DNA of 64,000 nucleotides, from assembly GCA_019638395.1 (NCBI GenBank), contig JAHBTX010000003.1, positions 744,001 through 808,000 on the forward strand. Reading direction: 5' to 3'. The position numbers and the translations under genes are program-made. Shown piece after piece: positions 17,171 through 25,269 of the stretch. The notes below the pieces were generated by a model. That model saw only the letters and a list, made by a program, of their open reading frames with translations, did not search any database and was not told the origin of the DNA. The DNA is from Cyclobacteriaceae bacterium. Its GTDB lineage: Bacteria > Bacteroidota > Bacteroidia > Cytophagales > Cyclobacteriaceae. Position 1 is the stretch's first letter; every line of letters starts with the position of its first letter.

Positions 17171-18469
17171 ATGAAAATGTGTTTACGCTTCTATTACTTG
17201 CTGCTTACCGGTGCGCTTGTTAGTGTAATTAGTTCCTGTTCGGATAAATGCGAAGAAACCTACAACTATGTTTATTACGAGCCGGTGTATTCCACTTCAG
17301 CCGCCATTCGGGCAGCGGTTAAGCAAGAAGCACCTAAACCACTTTCGCAGATAGGCCGGATATATTTTAAAGATGGATTTCTGTTTATTAATGAAGTGGG
17401 TGAGGGCATTCACATAATTGATAACCGAAATCCGGCAGCACCCCAAAATATTTCCTTTTTAGTTATTCCTGGTAACTACGATCTGGCAATAAAAGGCAAT
17501 ACGCTTTACGCAGATAGCTATGTTGATCTGGTTGCTTTTGATATAACAACCTTAAGCGCCATACACGAAGTTAACCGGATTGAGAACCTTTTTAATAATT
17601 ATCAAACACTTGGCCTTATGGTAGCATCCGAAAGGGGCATTCTTACACATTGGGAAAAAAGGGAGGGAGTAACCATTCAAAAAAGTGAGTGTGCCACCGA
17701 GTATCAAACCTGGGGTGGGTTTTATTATGAGCGCGGAGTTGCTTTTTTAAGCAGTTCATCTGCTGGTTCAAAAGCTGCTATTTCACCAGTACCAAGTGCA
17801 ACCGGTATTGGCGGTTCCATGGCCCGGTTTACTATAGTAGAGAATTACCTCTATGGATTAGATGGTGCCAACCTAGATGTGGTGAATATAGCACAACAAA
17901 CCGCTCCAAAATCAGTAAAGGAATTTTCATTAGCCTGGGATATTGAAACAATTTTTCCTCATAACGATAAACTGTTTATCGGTTCGCAATCGGGCATGTA
18001 CATTGTAGATGTATCTGAGCCCGAATCGCCCGTGCAGGTGAGCCGCTATTCGCACATTCAAAGTTGCGATCCGGTAGTAGTAGAAGGCGATTATGCCTAC
18101 GTAACATTGCGAAGCGGAACCGCTTGCCAGGGTTTTACCAATCAATTGGAAGTAATTAATATCAGCAATCCGGAAAGCCCGATATTAGAGCGCACCTACC
18201 CCATGACAAATCCACATGGACTTGGAATTGATAACGGAACATTATTTATCTGCGATGGGAGCGATGGCTTAAAAATTTACAATGCAACCAATATTCATGC
18301 AATAAACCAGAACCAAGTGGCACATTATGCCAACATCAAAGCCTTTGATATCATTCCATATCAAAATATTGCCATGATGATTGGTGAAGATGGTTTGTAT
18401 CAATACAACTATTCTAATCTGCAGGATATAAAACTTATTAGTGCACTTAGCATTACACGTCCTGAATAA
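17171..18469 (+). CDS. LVIVD-repeat lipoprotein
   Basis: 432 aa. I start it at the ATG at 17171, which gives a clean lipoprotein signal peptide ending VISSC (Cys about residue 23); the upstream in-frame start would add a polar extension. The mature part has beta-propeller repeats of the LVIVD type (IHIIDNRNPAAPQNISFL, LDVVNIAQQTAPKSVKEF, MYIVDVSEPESPVQVSRY, LEVINISNPESPILERTY). It is probably surface- or periplasm-exposed. Its stop overlaps the start of the next gene (TAATG). Ligand unknown. Confidence 0.85.
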   Translation: MKMCLRFYYLLLTGALVSVISSCSDKCEETYNYVYYEPVYSTSAAIRAAVKQEAPKPLSQIGRIYFKDGFLFINEVGEGIHIIDNRNPAAPQNISFLVIPGNYDLAIKGNTLYADSYVDLVAFDITTLSAIHEVNRIENLFNNYQTLGLMVASERGILTHWEKREGVTIQKSECATEYQTWGGFYYERGVAFLSSSSAGSKAAISPVPSATGIGGSMARFTIVENYLYGLDGANLDVVNIAQQTAPKSVKEFSLAWDIETIFPHNDKLFIGSQSGMYIVDVSEPESPVQVSRYSHIQSCDPVVVEGDYAYVTLRSGTACQGFTNQLEVINISNPESPILERTYPMTNPHGLGIDNGTLFICDGSDGLKIYNATNIHAINQNQVAHYANIKAFDIIPYQNIAMMIGEDGLYQYNYSNLQDIKLISALSITRPE

Positions 18470-19083
18470 TGCGTGTATTCTTTGCTTTGCTGATTAGTGT
18501 TTCCGGACTGGCACAGTCAGTTCAACCCGATTCCGTTTCGAAATCTAAAAAGAAGGTTACATACTTTGCTACTTTGCAAACGGCTTCGCTTATCGGTTGT
18601 AATGATTGTAGTAAAGGCAAAGAAGTAACTTTTTCCGGAGCGATTGTTTCGGGTGTTCGCATTAAAGCATTTGGGGTTGGTGTTGGTGTGGGGCACGATT
18701 CGTATCGTGATGCCAACACGGCCCCGATTTTTATGGTAACCAGTTGGGATATTATCAGGCGAAAGAATGCGCTTGTTCTTCAGGTTCAATATGGCACAAG
18801 CCTTAAAACCTGGCGCTACTTTCCTTATGATTATGAGGAGTATGGTTATAAAAGTACAGCGGGTGGTACCATGTTTAACCCCGTTATGGGATACCGGCTT
18901 CAGTATGAAAAAGTGCAGATAACGTTTGGGGTTGGCTACAAATACCAGGTTATAACCAATAGGTACGAATACCCTACCTGGCGGTGGACGGGCACCGAAT
19001 ATGTACCGGGCGACCCAAGCCGAAGAAATGTACTAATGGAGTTGAGCCGGCTTGTTGTTTCGATGGCCGTTGGCTGGAACTAA
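18469..19083 (+). CDS. Small outer-membrane beta-barrel-like protein
   Basis: 204 aa. The signal peptide is at 1-15 (ending GLAQ). The mature protein alternates hydrophobic and polar residues in strands such as IKAFGVGVGVGHDSY, NALVLQVQYGTSL, YEKVQITFGVGYKYQV and RLVVSMAVGWN, pointing to an eight-strand barrel or similar. It has a CNDC pair near residue 43. Translational coupling to the LVIVD lipoprotein suggests that the two work together. No named family recognised. Confidence 0.65.
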   Translation: MRVFFALLISVSGLAQSVQPDSVSKSKKKVTYFATLQTASLIGCNDCSKGKEVTFSGAIVSGVRIKAFGVGVGVGHDSYRDANTAPIFMVTSWDIIRRKNALVLQVQYGTSLKTWRYFPYDYEEYGYKSTAGGTMFNPVMGYRLQYEKVQITFGVGYKYQVITNRYEYPTWRWTGTEYVPGDPSRRNVLMELSRLVVSMAVGWN

Positions 19084-20993
19084 TCCTTCAAGGTTTCCAG
19101 TTCCAGCACCATTGTTTCCCACTTATTGTTTTCAGCAGTAAGATTTGCTAATACTTTTTCAAATTTTTGCTGGCATTCGCTCAACTTCGAAAAATCAGAA
19201 TACACTTCGGGCTTGGCCAACTCAGTTTCAAGTTGTTGCTTTTCTGCTTCCAGTTCTATAATCAGCGCCTCCGATTTTTTTATTTCACTGTTCAGCATTT
19301 TAATCTTCTTATCATTTGGCTGATGTGAAGGAGTGGGTTTCGTTACCGGTTCCGATTGTTTTTTAGGAACTGCTATCGTTTGCTTTACTTCCGGCTGCGC
19401 TTGGCTTTTACGCCAATACTCGTATTCTTCGTACGTGCCAGGATATTCTTTTATCTCGTGGTTCTCAATGTACCAGATCTTATTGGCTACCTGGCTCACA
19501 AAATGGCGATTGTGCGATACCACCACAAAACTTCCCTGATACTGTTGCAATGCCTGGATCAAAATGTTTTCTGAAATAAAATCGAGGTGGTTGGTTGGTT
19601 CATCCAATAACAAAAAGTTAGCTTCCGATATCAAGGTTTTAGCCAATGCCACGCGCGACTTCTCTCCGCCACTCAGTACTTTGATTTTCTTAAACACATC
19701 TTCATCGGTAAACAGAAAACACCCCAATACATTGCGCAATTCCTGCTCGGTTTTATTGCTGCCCGATTGTTTCAGTTCGTCCAGTATTTCATTGTCCACC
19801 TGCAACGATTCTAATTGATGCTGTGCGTAAAATCCGTAAATCACATTGTACCCGATGGTACGCTCGCCTTCTACCGGCTCAGTATTGGCAATAATGCGCA
19901 ACAAGGTGGACTTACCTTTACCGTTAGCGCCAATCAGGGCAATCTTATCGCCTCGTTCTATGCTGGCATTGGTGTGTTTCAGAATCTGATTTGAACCGTA
20001 AGATTTCGAAATGTCTTTTAATGTAACCACATGCCTGCCCGATGGTTGCTGGAAGGTGAACTTAAAGTTTACAGTAGCGGCATCGCTCACTACTTCATCA
20101 ATCATATCCATTCGTTCCAATGCCTTTACGCGCGATTGCACCTGCCGCGCTTTGGTGGCTTTGGAGCGAAAGCGTTCAATAAATCGTTCGGTTTGCCGGA
20201 TTTTAGCTTGCTGGTTTTCGTAAGCATTATTCTGAATCTCTTCGCGTAGCTCTTTCTCTTCTAAATAAAAAGTGTAGTTGCCCTCGTAGGTTACCAATTG
20301 CTGGTTGGTAACTTCAACTGTTTTAGTAATCACATTATCTAAAAATGTTCGATCGTGTGATACAACTACTACCGCACCTTCATAACTGCGCAAATAATTT
20401 TCAACCCATTCTATGGAAGGTAAGTCCAAATGGTTAGTGGGCTCATCCAGCATGAGGCACGATGGTTTTTCCAAAAGCAGTTTGGCTAACATTACCCGCA
20501 TGCGCCACCCACCCGAAAATTCGCGCAAAGGCCTATGCAAATCTTGAGTGGTAAAACCTATTCCTTCCAGCACCTCTTCGGCTTTGGCTTGCATGGTGTA
20601 ACCATCCAAATGTTCAAACTTCTCCTGTAATTGGGTTAGTTTGTTCACCAGGTCATCGGAGTATTCTGTTTCCAGCTTGTGCAGAATCTTTTCAATCTGC
20701 CGTTGTGTATCCACTGCCTCTTTAAAAGCTTCCATCGCCACGGTAATAATGGCATCGTCCGATTGGTAGGAGAGTAAATCCTGATTCAGAAATCCCAATG
20801 TGCAATCCTTTGCCATGCTGATAGAGCCACTGTTGATGGATAAATCGCCATTGATAATTTTAAGCAATGTGGATTTACCGCGACCGTTCAGCCCGATAAG
20901 GCCTATTTTGTCGTTAGGGCGAATAAACATGGAGGCGTTTTCATACAACGGCCTGCCGCCTATATAATACGAAATGTTGGAGATCGAGATCAT
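19080..20993 (-). CDS. ABC-F family ATP-binding protein
   Basis: 637 aa with two ABC domains and no membrane segments. Walker A motifs are GLNGRGKST (about 34-42) and GANGKGKST (about 353-361). Signatures are SGGWRMR and SGGEKSR, and each domain has a LDEPTNHLD Walker B. The inter-domain linker (about 240-310, Arg/Lys-rich) and the C-terminal coiled coil (about 555-637) match the YheS/Uup type. ABC-F proteins act on the ribosome to resolve stalls or protect it from antibiotics. The 3' end overlaps the convergent barrel gene by four bases. Confidence 0.95.
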   Translation of the reverse strand: MISISNISYYIGGRPLYENASMFIRPNDKIGLIGLNGRGKSTLLKIINGDLSINSGSISMAKDCTLGFLNQDLLSYQSDDAIITVAMEAFKEAVDTQRQIEKILHKLETEYSDDLVNKLTQLQEKFEHLDGYTMQAKAEEVLEGIGFTTQDLHRPLREFSGGWRMRVMLAKLLLEKPSCLMLDEPTNHLDLPSIEWVENYLRSYEGAVVVVSHDRTFLDNVITKTVEVTNQQLVTYEGNYTFYLEEKELREEIQNNAYENQQAKIRQTERFIERFRSKATKARQVQSRVKALERMDMIDEVVSDAATVNFKFTFQQPSGRHVVTLKDISKSYGSNQILKHTNASIERGDKIALIGANGKGKSTLLRIIANTEPVEGERTIGYNVIYGFYAQHQLESLQVDNEILDELKQSGSNKTEQELRNVLGCFLFTDEDVFKKIKVLSGGEKSRVALAKTLISEANFLLLDEPTNHLDFISENILIQALQQYQGSFVVVSHNRHFVSQVANKIWYIENHEIKEYPGTYEEYEYWRKSQAQPEVKQTIAVPKKQSEPVTKPTPSHQPNDKKIKMLNSEIKKSEALIIELEAEKQQLETELAKPEVYSDFSKLSECQQKFEKVLANLTAENNKWETMVLELETLKD

Positions 20994-21130
20994 CTGACTA
21001 AAAAACTGTGCGCAAAGGTAGGGGATAAGCGGGCCTTATGCCAACCGTACCTCAAAGGTTCTATTAATATAATTTGTACAGAATTTTTGCTCGCGAGGTG
21101 TTAAACTTGCAATCTAAAATCAATAATCAC

Positions 21131-22255
21131 ATGCGTGTATTTATTTATCTGCTGGCTGGTATTATTTTGTTAAGTGCCTGCCAGACCCAAAAGCAAGAAA
21201 CTCTAACCAACGATAGTATTATCAGCAACCTGCAACTGCCGCCCGGTTTTTCCATCTCTGTATTTGCCGAAGTAGAAAATGCACGGTCGCTCGCTTTGTC
21301 GCCTGCGGGTATTGTGTATGTGGGTAATCGCAACGAAGATAAAGTGTATGCCGTGCAAGATACCAATGGCGATTTTATTGCGGATAAAAAATGGGTGTTA
21401 GATACAGGTTTAAATATGCCTAATGGTGTTGCTTTTCGCGATGGCGATTTGTACGTGGCGGAAGTAAGTCGTATTTTAAAATACGAAGCAATCGAATCGA
21501 AATTGGATAACCCAGGCGAGCCGGTGGTGGTGTATGATCAGTTTCCCACCGAAACGCATCACGGTTGGAAATACATTGCCTTTGGGCCCGATGGAAAACT
21601 GTACGTACCCGTGGGCGCTCCGTGTAACATCTGCGATCCGGAACAGGAAATTTATGCAGCTATCCATCGCATGAATGCTGATGGTACCGGGCTGGAGTTA
21701 TTTGCCAGTGGTGTGCGCAATACGGTTGGCTTTACGTGGCATCCGCAAACCAATGCTTTATGGTTTACCGACAACGGTAGGGATATGCTGGGTGATGATG
21801 TTCCGCCCTGCGAATTAAATACGGCACCAACGGCAGGATTGCATTTTGGTTATCCTTATTGTCATGGTGGTACGCTGCAGGATCCTGAGTTTGGAAACAA
21901 ACGTGCCTGCGATGAGTTTGTAAAACCGGCTTTGAATTTTGGAGCACACGTTGCGCCTTTGGGTTTAAAGTTTTATACCGGTTCGATGTTCCCCTCGCAA
22001 TACCAGAATCAATTGATTGTGGCGGAGCATGGTTCGTGGAATCGTTCGAAGAAGAGTGGCTATAAGTTGAACTTAGTAAAGTTCGATGTAAATGGTGTTG
22101 CCACTGCCGAAACTTTTGTTAGCGGTTGGTTGAATGATGAAAGCCAAAAAGTTTCAGGCCGGCCGGTAGATGTATTGCAATTACCCGATGGATCGTTATT
22201 GGTATCTGATGATCATGCCGGAAGGATATACAGGATTTCGTATTCAAAGCCTTAA
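21131..22255 (+). CDS. Sorbosone dehydrogenase-like PQQ/propeller lipoprotein
   Basis: 374 aa from the ATG at 21131, which places the lipobox LLSAC at about residue 17; the upstream start would bury it. The rest is a six-bladed propeller of the glucose/sorbosone dehydrogenase family: LPPGFSISVFAEVENARSLA, VAFRDGDLYVAEVSRIL, GPDGKLYVPVGAPCNICDP, RNTVGFTWHPQTNALWFTDN, and AEHGSWNRS near 299. Members oxidise sugars in the periplasm with PQQ, but many homologues bind no cofactor. It appears monocistronic. Confidence 0.87.
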   Translation: MRVFIYLLAGIILLSACQTQKQETLTNDSIISNLQLPPGFSISVFAEVENARSLALSPAGIVYVGNRNEDKVYAVQDTNGDFIADKKWVLDTGLNMPNGVAFRDGDLYVAEVSRILKYEAIESKLDNPGEPVVVYDQFPTETHHGWKYIAFGPDGKLYVPVGAPCNICDPEQEIYAAIHRMNADGTGLELFASGVRNTVGFTWHPQTNALWFTDNGRDMLGDDVPPCELNTAPTAGLHFGYPYCHGGTLQDPEFGNKRACDEFVKPALNFGAHVAPLGLKFYTGSMFPSQYQNQLIVAEHGSWNRSKKSGYKLNLVKFDVNGVATAETFVSGWLNDESQKVSGRPVDVLQLPDGSLLVSDDHAGRIYRISYSKP

Positions 22256-22260
22256 ATAAT

Positions 22261-22336
22261 TTCACGCAAAGCACGCTAAATTTTCGCAAAGGGAATTGAG
22301 AGCGACAGTATGTATCTTTTGCACGCTTTGCGTGAA
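22261..22336. terminator. Inverted repeat between convergent genes, possible bidirectional terminator
   Basis: TTCACGCAAAGC (22261-22272) and GCTTTGCGTGAA (22325-22336) are perfect 12-base inverted repeats separated by 52 bases. They fill most of the gap between two convergent genes. The loop is long and U-tracts are weak, so it could also be a dispersed repeat. Confidence 0.4.
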
Positions 22337-22337
22337 C

Positions 22338-22841
22338 CTAAAAATCATCAGCCACTTCTTCAACCTGCTTGCCCTTGTCCACGTACATCATGCGGATAAC
22401 CGGTGCCGAACGATAGGTGAGTTTTACTTCTTTGCGATGGCCTTTGTACACAAGGCTTAGTGTTTGTGCTTTCCAATAGTACGATTCGGTACGCAAGCTA
22501 TACGTTGCCTTGCCATATGATTTCTCTAAGCCACGCATTACTTTGGGATCGTGGCCGGTGGTAACTTCTATTTCGTAGATAATACCTTTGTATGCCTTCA
22601 CCAGAATGGATTTTACCGGTACGTCACCAATAGTCATATAATCGGTATGTTTGGTTTCGTACTGCTTTACCGGAAACTCCTTACGTTCTGTCAGATCTTT
22701 CTTAAACGCTGCGCCCTTTACGCTGTCAATCAACATCCCCAGTTTAATTTCCTTAAAACCGTTGCGCCTCTCCAATTCGTTTACATCTTGTGCATTCGAA
22801 TAAGCATAAGTAAGCAGCAAAAGAATTGTTAATACTCTCAT
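22338..22841 (-). CDS. Exported hypothetical protein
   Basis: 167 aa. Residues 1-17 form a signal peptide (hydrophobic run LTILLLLTYAYSNA). The mature part is mixed alpha/beta and basic, with repeated short strands (VKSILVKAYKGIIYEIEVTT, YYWKAQTLSLVYKGHR). The N-terminal GFKEIKLGMLIDSVKG resembles the start of small periplasmic SmpA/BLIP-like domains; I put little weight on this. It overlaps the upstream DUF2911 gene by four bases, so the two form one operon. Confidence 0.7.
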   Translation of the reverse strand: MRVLTILLLLTYAYSNAQDVNELERRNGFKEIKLGMLIDSVKGAAFKKDLTERKEFPVKQYETKHTDYMTIGDVPVKSILVKAYKGIIYEIEVTTGHDPKVMRGLEKSYGKATYSLRTESYYWKAQTLSLVYKGHRKEVKLTYRSAPVIRMMYVDKGKQVEEVADDF

Positions 22842-23398
22842 GATTTTGGTTCATTGAATTGAATGGGAATTACCACTTTCACTTTATCCCACAACAACAG
22901 CAGGTCGGCTACCTTGTTTTTCTGATCTATCTGAATGGTAAAGGCTTCATACACTACATCGGTTAGCATTTGTGCCGGTACCTCAAAGCGGGCAATATCT
23001 TGTTTGGCGTTATAATTATACGATCCCCACAGGCCGGTATCCTGGTTGATAATAATGGTCCACTTATCTTTTTCGGGAATGGTGAAGATAGAATAGGTGC
23101 CGGCTTTGAGTGCATAGCTGTTGATGGTGATATCGCGGGTAACGGTTAACTCGGTTGCCTCATTGGCACCCGTGCGCCATACTTTTCCATAAGGCACTAA
23201 GTTGCCAAAAACCTCCCGACCTTTTTTGTGGGGCTGGCTGTAGGTGATTTTGAGATATGTATCTTTGTAGCGTGCTGAAACAATACTGAGCGGACTGGGG
23301 CGGGGCTTTACCGCATCTTGTGTATGTACAACAAAGGGAACCAATAGAAGTAGTATAAAAAATACCTGAGTACGATTAATCATGCCTGTCATTTTCAT
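22838..23398 (-). CDS. DUF2911 family exported protein
   Basis: 186 aa with a signal peptide (about 1-26). It shows the DUF2911 signature: SPLSIVSARYKDTYLKITYS, GREVFGNLVPYGKVWRTGAN, NSYALKAGTYSIFTIPEKD and WTIIINQDTGLWGSYNYN. The family is common in Bacteroidota and of unknown function, with a predicted beta-sandwich. A shorter start at MINRTQ (residue 6) is equally possible. It is followed by an overlapping small exported protein. Confidence 0.88.
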   Translation of the reverse strand: MKMTGMINRTQVFFILLLLVPFVVHTQDAVKPRPSPLSIVSARYKDTYLKITYSQPHKKGREVFGNLVPYGKVWRTGANEATELTVTRDITINSYALKAGTYSIFTIPEKDKWTIIINQDTGLWGSYNYNAKQDIARFEVPAQMLTDVVYEAFTIQIDQKNKVADLLLLWDKVKVVIPIQFNEPKS

Positions 23399-23427
23399 CG
23401 CGAATATACTATTTTGAAACTTTTATT

Positions 23428-23916
23428 ATGCTCATGACCCGACCCGCCTTTGATGATATCTATATGGAACTGGCTGTTAACTTAGCCAAGCGTTCGCACT
23501 GCATTAAGCGCCACGTGGGTGCTGTACTTACCAAAGATACCCGCATCATTTCCATCGGTTATAATGGCCCACCATCGGGCACGCACAACTGCGATGAAGA
23601 ATGGCCAGACACCGGTTGCCCCCGCGATTCCAAAGGCGGTTGTTCGCTGGCCATCCATGCCGAACAGAATGCTATTCTATATGCTGTTAAAAACAAAACC
23701 TCAGTAGAAGGTGCTACCTTGTATGTAACGCTTTCACCATGTTTAGCTTGTTCGCGCATTATTTTCAGTATGGGCATCAGGCGGGTGATCTACTTCAATT
23801 CGTATGCCGAATTTAAAGGCCTGGCTTCTGATGAAGGTGTGGATTTCTTAAACAAGTTTGGTGTGGAGTGCGTGCGTTACAACGGCAAGTTGGATAATGT
23901 AACGCATATGATTTAG
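23428..23916 (+). CDS. Deoxycytidylate (dCMP) deaminase
   Basis: 162 aa, cytoplasmic. It converts dCMP to dUMP, supplying thymidylate synthesis. The zinc site is visible: His77-Ala-Glu79 (HAEQNAI) and Cys105-x2-Cys108 (PCLAC). The GYNGPPSGTHNCDE stretch with an extra Cys pattern (Cys55, Cys64, Cys72) fits the ComEB-type dCMP deaminases. The first two Met codons (1 and 3) are both possible starts. No operon partner. Confidence 0.94.
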   Translation: MLMTRPAFDDIYMELAVNLAKRSHCIKRHVGAVLTKDTRIISIGYNGPPSGTHNCDEEWPDTGCPRDSKGGCSLAIHAEQNAILYAVKNKTSVEGATLYVTLSPCLACSRIIFSMGIRRVIYFNSYAEFKGLASDEGVDFLNKFGVECVRYNGKLDNVTHMI

Positions 23917-23960
23917 GGTTGAGATTTAAAATTCAAGATTTAGAATTTCAAGATTGCAGG
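23917..23960. repeat. Short imperfect tandem repeat (ATTTAAAATTCAAG type)
   Basis: Units GATTTAAAATTCAA, GATTTAGAATTTCAA and GATT follow one another directly after the dCMP deaminase stop codon. This is low-complexity intergenic DNA, not coding. Confidence 0.45.
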
Positions 23961-24052
23961 CAGTCCGATGCCATCAGCTATTTAACCAAAATATTATTCA
24001 GGTTTTGTAAGTTTTAGTACTAAACCCTTACTAAAGCATCAGATTCTACTTT

Positions 24053-24526
24053 ATGGATAAAGGGTTTGTGCACATTTTGAATAAACATCGCAGTCTTATC
24101 TATAAGGTTTGCAATCTTTATTGTAATGACCCCGAAGATCGGAAAGACTTGTTCCAGGAAATTGTATTTCAAATCTGGAAATCATTAGGCAGTTTTCGAA
24201 ACGAATCGGCTGTAAGTACCTGGATGTACCGTATTGCGTTGAACACGGCTATCACACATTTTAAAAAAGATAAACGTTCCGTTAAACCGATTTCCATAAC
24301 CGGGATAGACTTTCCTGAATTAGACGAAGATCTGGCCGAAAGGGAAGGCCTCCGGCAACTTACGCATGCCATCGAACATCTGGATAAAATTGATAAGTCG
24401 ATTATACTGCTTTACCTCGAAGAAAAAAGCTATGAAGAAATAAGTGACATCACCGGGCTGTCGAAATCGAATGTTGGGGTGCGGATTAACCGGATTAAAA
24501 CAAAACTATCACAAACGTTAAAATAA
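24053..24526 (+). CDS. ECF RNA polymerase sigma factor
   Basis: 157 aa. Region 2 runs from about 8 to 75 (DLFQEIVFQIWKSLGSFRNE, VSTWMYRIALNTAI). Region 4 runs from about 100 to 157 with the helix-turn-helix SYEEISDITGLSKSNVGVRI. It is shorter than the other ECF in the window and not closely similar to it. The next gene begins five bases after the stop and encodes a four-helix membrane protein, which is probably its membrane-bound partner. Confidence 0.93.
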   Translation: MDKGFVHILNKHRSLIYKVCNLYCNDPEDRKDLFQEIVFQIWKSLGSFRNESAVSTWMYRIALNTAITHFKKDKRSVKPISITGIDFPELDEDLAEREGLRQLTHAIEHLDKIDKSIILLYLEEKSYEEISDITGLSKSNVGVRINRIKTKLSQTLK

Positions 24527-24531
24527 TAACT

Positions 24532-25164
24532 ATGGAGCTCGAAGTGCTGAAAAAATCGTGGGAAGACTTGAATAAAAGGCTTCAACACACAACAAACTTT
24601 AACCAGAAACTTATAGAAAATATTATCGCTTCGCGTGCCCTCACTACTGTTGATAAAATAAAAAGAATGTACACGGGGTTTTATATGGTGTTATCAGTGG
24701 AGATTGTATTACTGGTGGCAGTTCTGGCAGGCAATCCATTCGATTTCCGTTACAACCTTCAATTCTTGCCTTATGCCTTGTTATTGGTAGGTATTATTAT
24801 CGCGTTTGTGAATCTCCGTCACCTTTCGACTTCCATTAACCGTCTCTCGGCCCGAAACAGAATTGATTTATACCTGAAGGGAATTGTTTCGATTTATGAT
24901 AGGAACAAACGATTTGAAAAATGGTTTGGTGTTAGTTTGCTGGCAGTAGGGTTATTGGTTCCATTTTCATTTTTGCCGCAGAAGCTTGAACGCATGGAGC
25001 TTGGTGTGGCTCTAATGGATACGTTCATTATGATTTCTATTTCGCTTATACTTTACATAGCAGCCTTTAAGCTGGGTGTTTTTAATAACCGGCACAAACA
25101 ACGGTTGCAAAAAGACCTTGCAGATTGGGAGGAGTTAAAGTCTTTGGCGAATGAGTTGGATTGA
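24532..25164 (+). CDS. Four-helix membrane protein, possible ECF-sigma partner
   Basis: 210 aa. A charged N-terminal cytosolic stretch (1-45) precedes hydrophobic segments at about 48-66, 76-97, 141-160 and 165-186, with a charged C-terminal tail. In Bacteroidota, proteins of this shape commonly sit directly behind ECF sigma genes and are presumed to be anti-sigma factors. No zinc-binding anti-sigma motif is seen, so the role rests on context only. Confidence 0.7.
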   Translation: MELEVLKKSWEDLNKRLQHTTNFNQKLIENIIASRALTTVDKIKRMYTGFYMVLSVEIVLLVAVLAGNPFDFRYNLQFLPYALLLVGIIIAFVNLRHLSTSINRLSARNRIDLYLKGIVSIYDRNKRFEKWFGVSLLAVGLLVPFSFLPQKLERMELGVALMDTFIMISISLILYIAAFKLGVFNNRHKQRLQKDLADWEELKSLANELD

Positions 25165-25217
25165 TTTTTCAGCACCTGAGATAACATTAATCGTTCGCTT
25201 GCAATGTTCAATAATAA

Positions 25218-25247
25218 AAAACGTCTCGCGTACCAGCGAGACGTTTT
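25218..25247. terminator. Bidirectional rho-independent terminator
   Basis: A perfect 12-bp stem AAAACGTCTCGC / GCGAGACGTTTT surrounds a 6-base loop between two convergent genes. The A and T ends give a U-tract in either direction. Confidence 0.85.
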
Positions 25248-25269
25248 AATTCAAAATGATTTGAAGAAC

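Noticed and set aside
22261-22336. Inverted repeats as insertion-sequence ends
   Set aside because: Only 52 bases lie between the arms, with no transposase and no target duplication.
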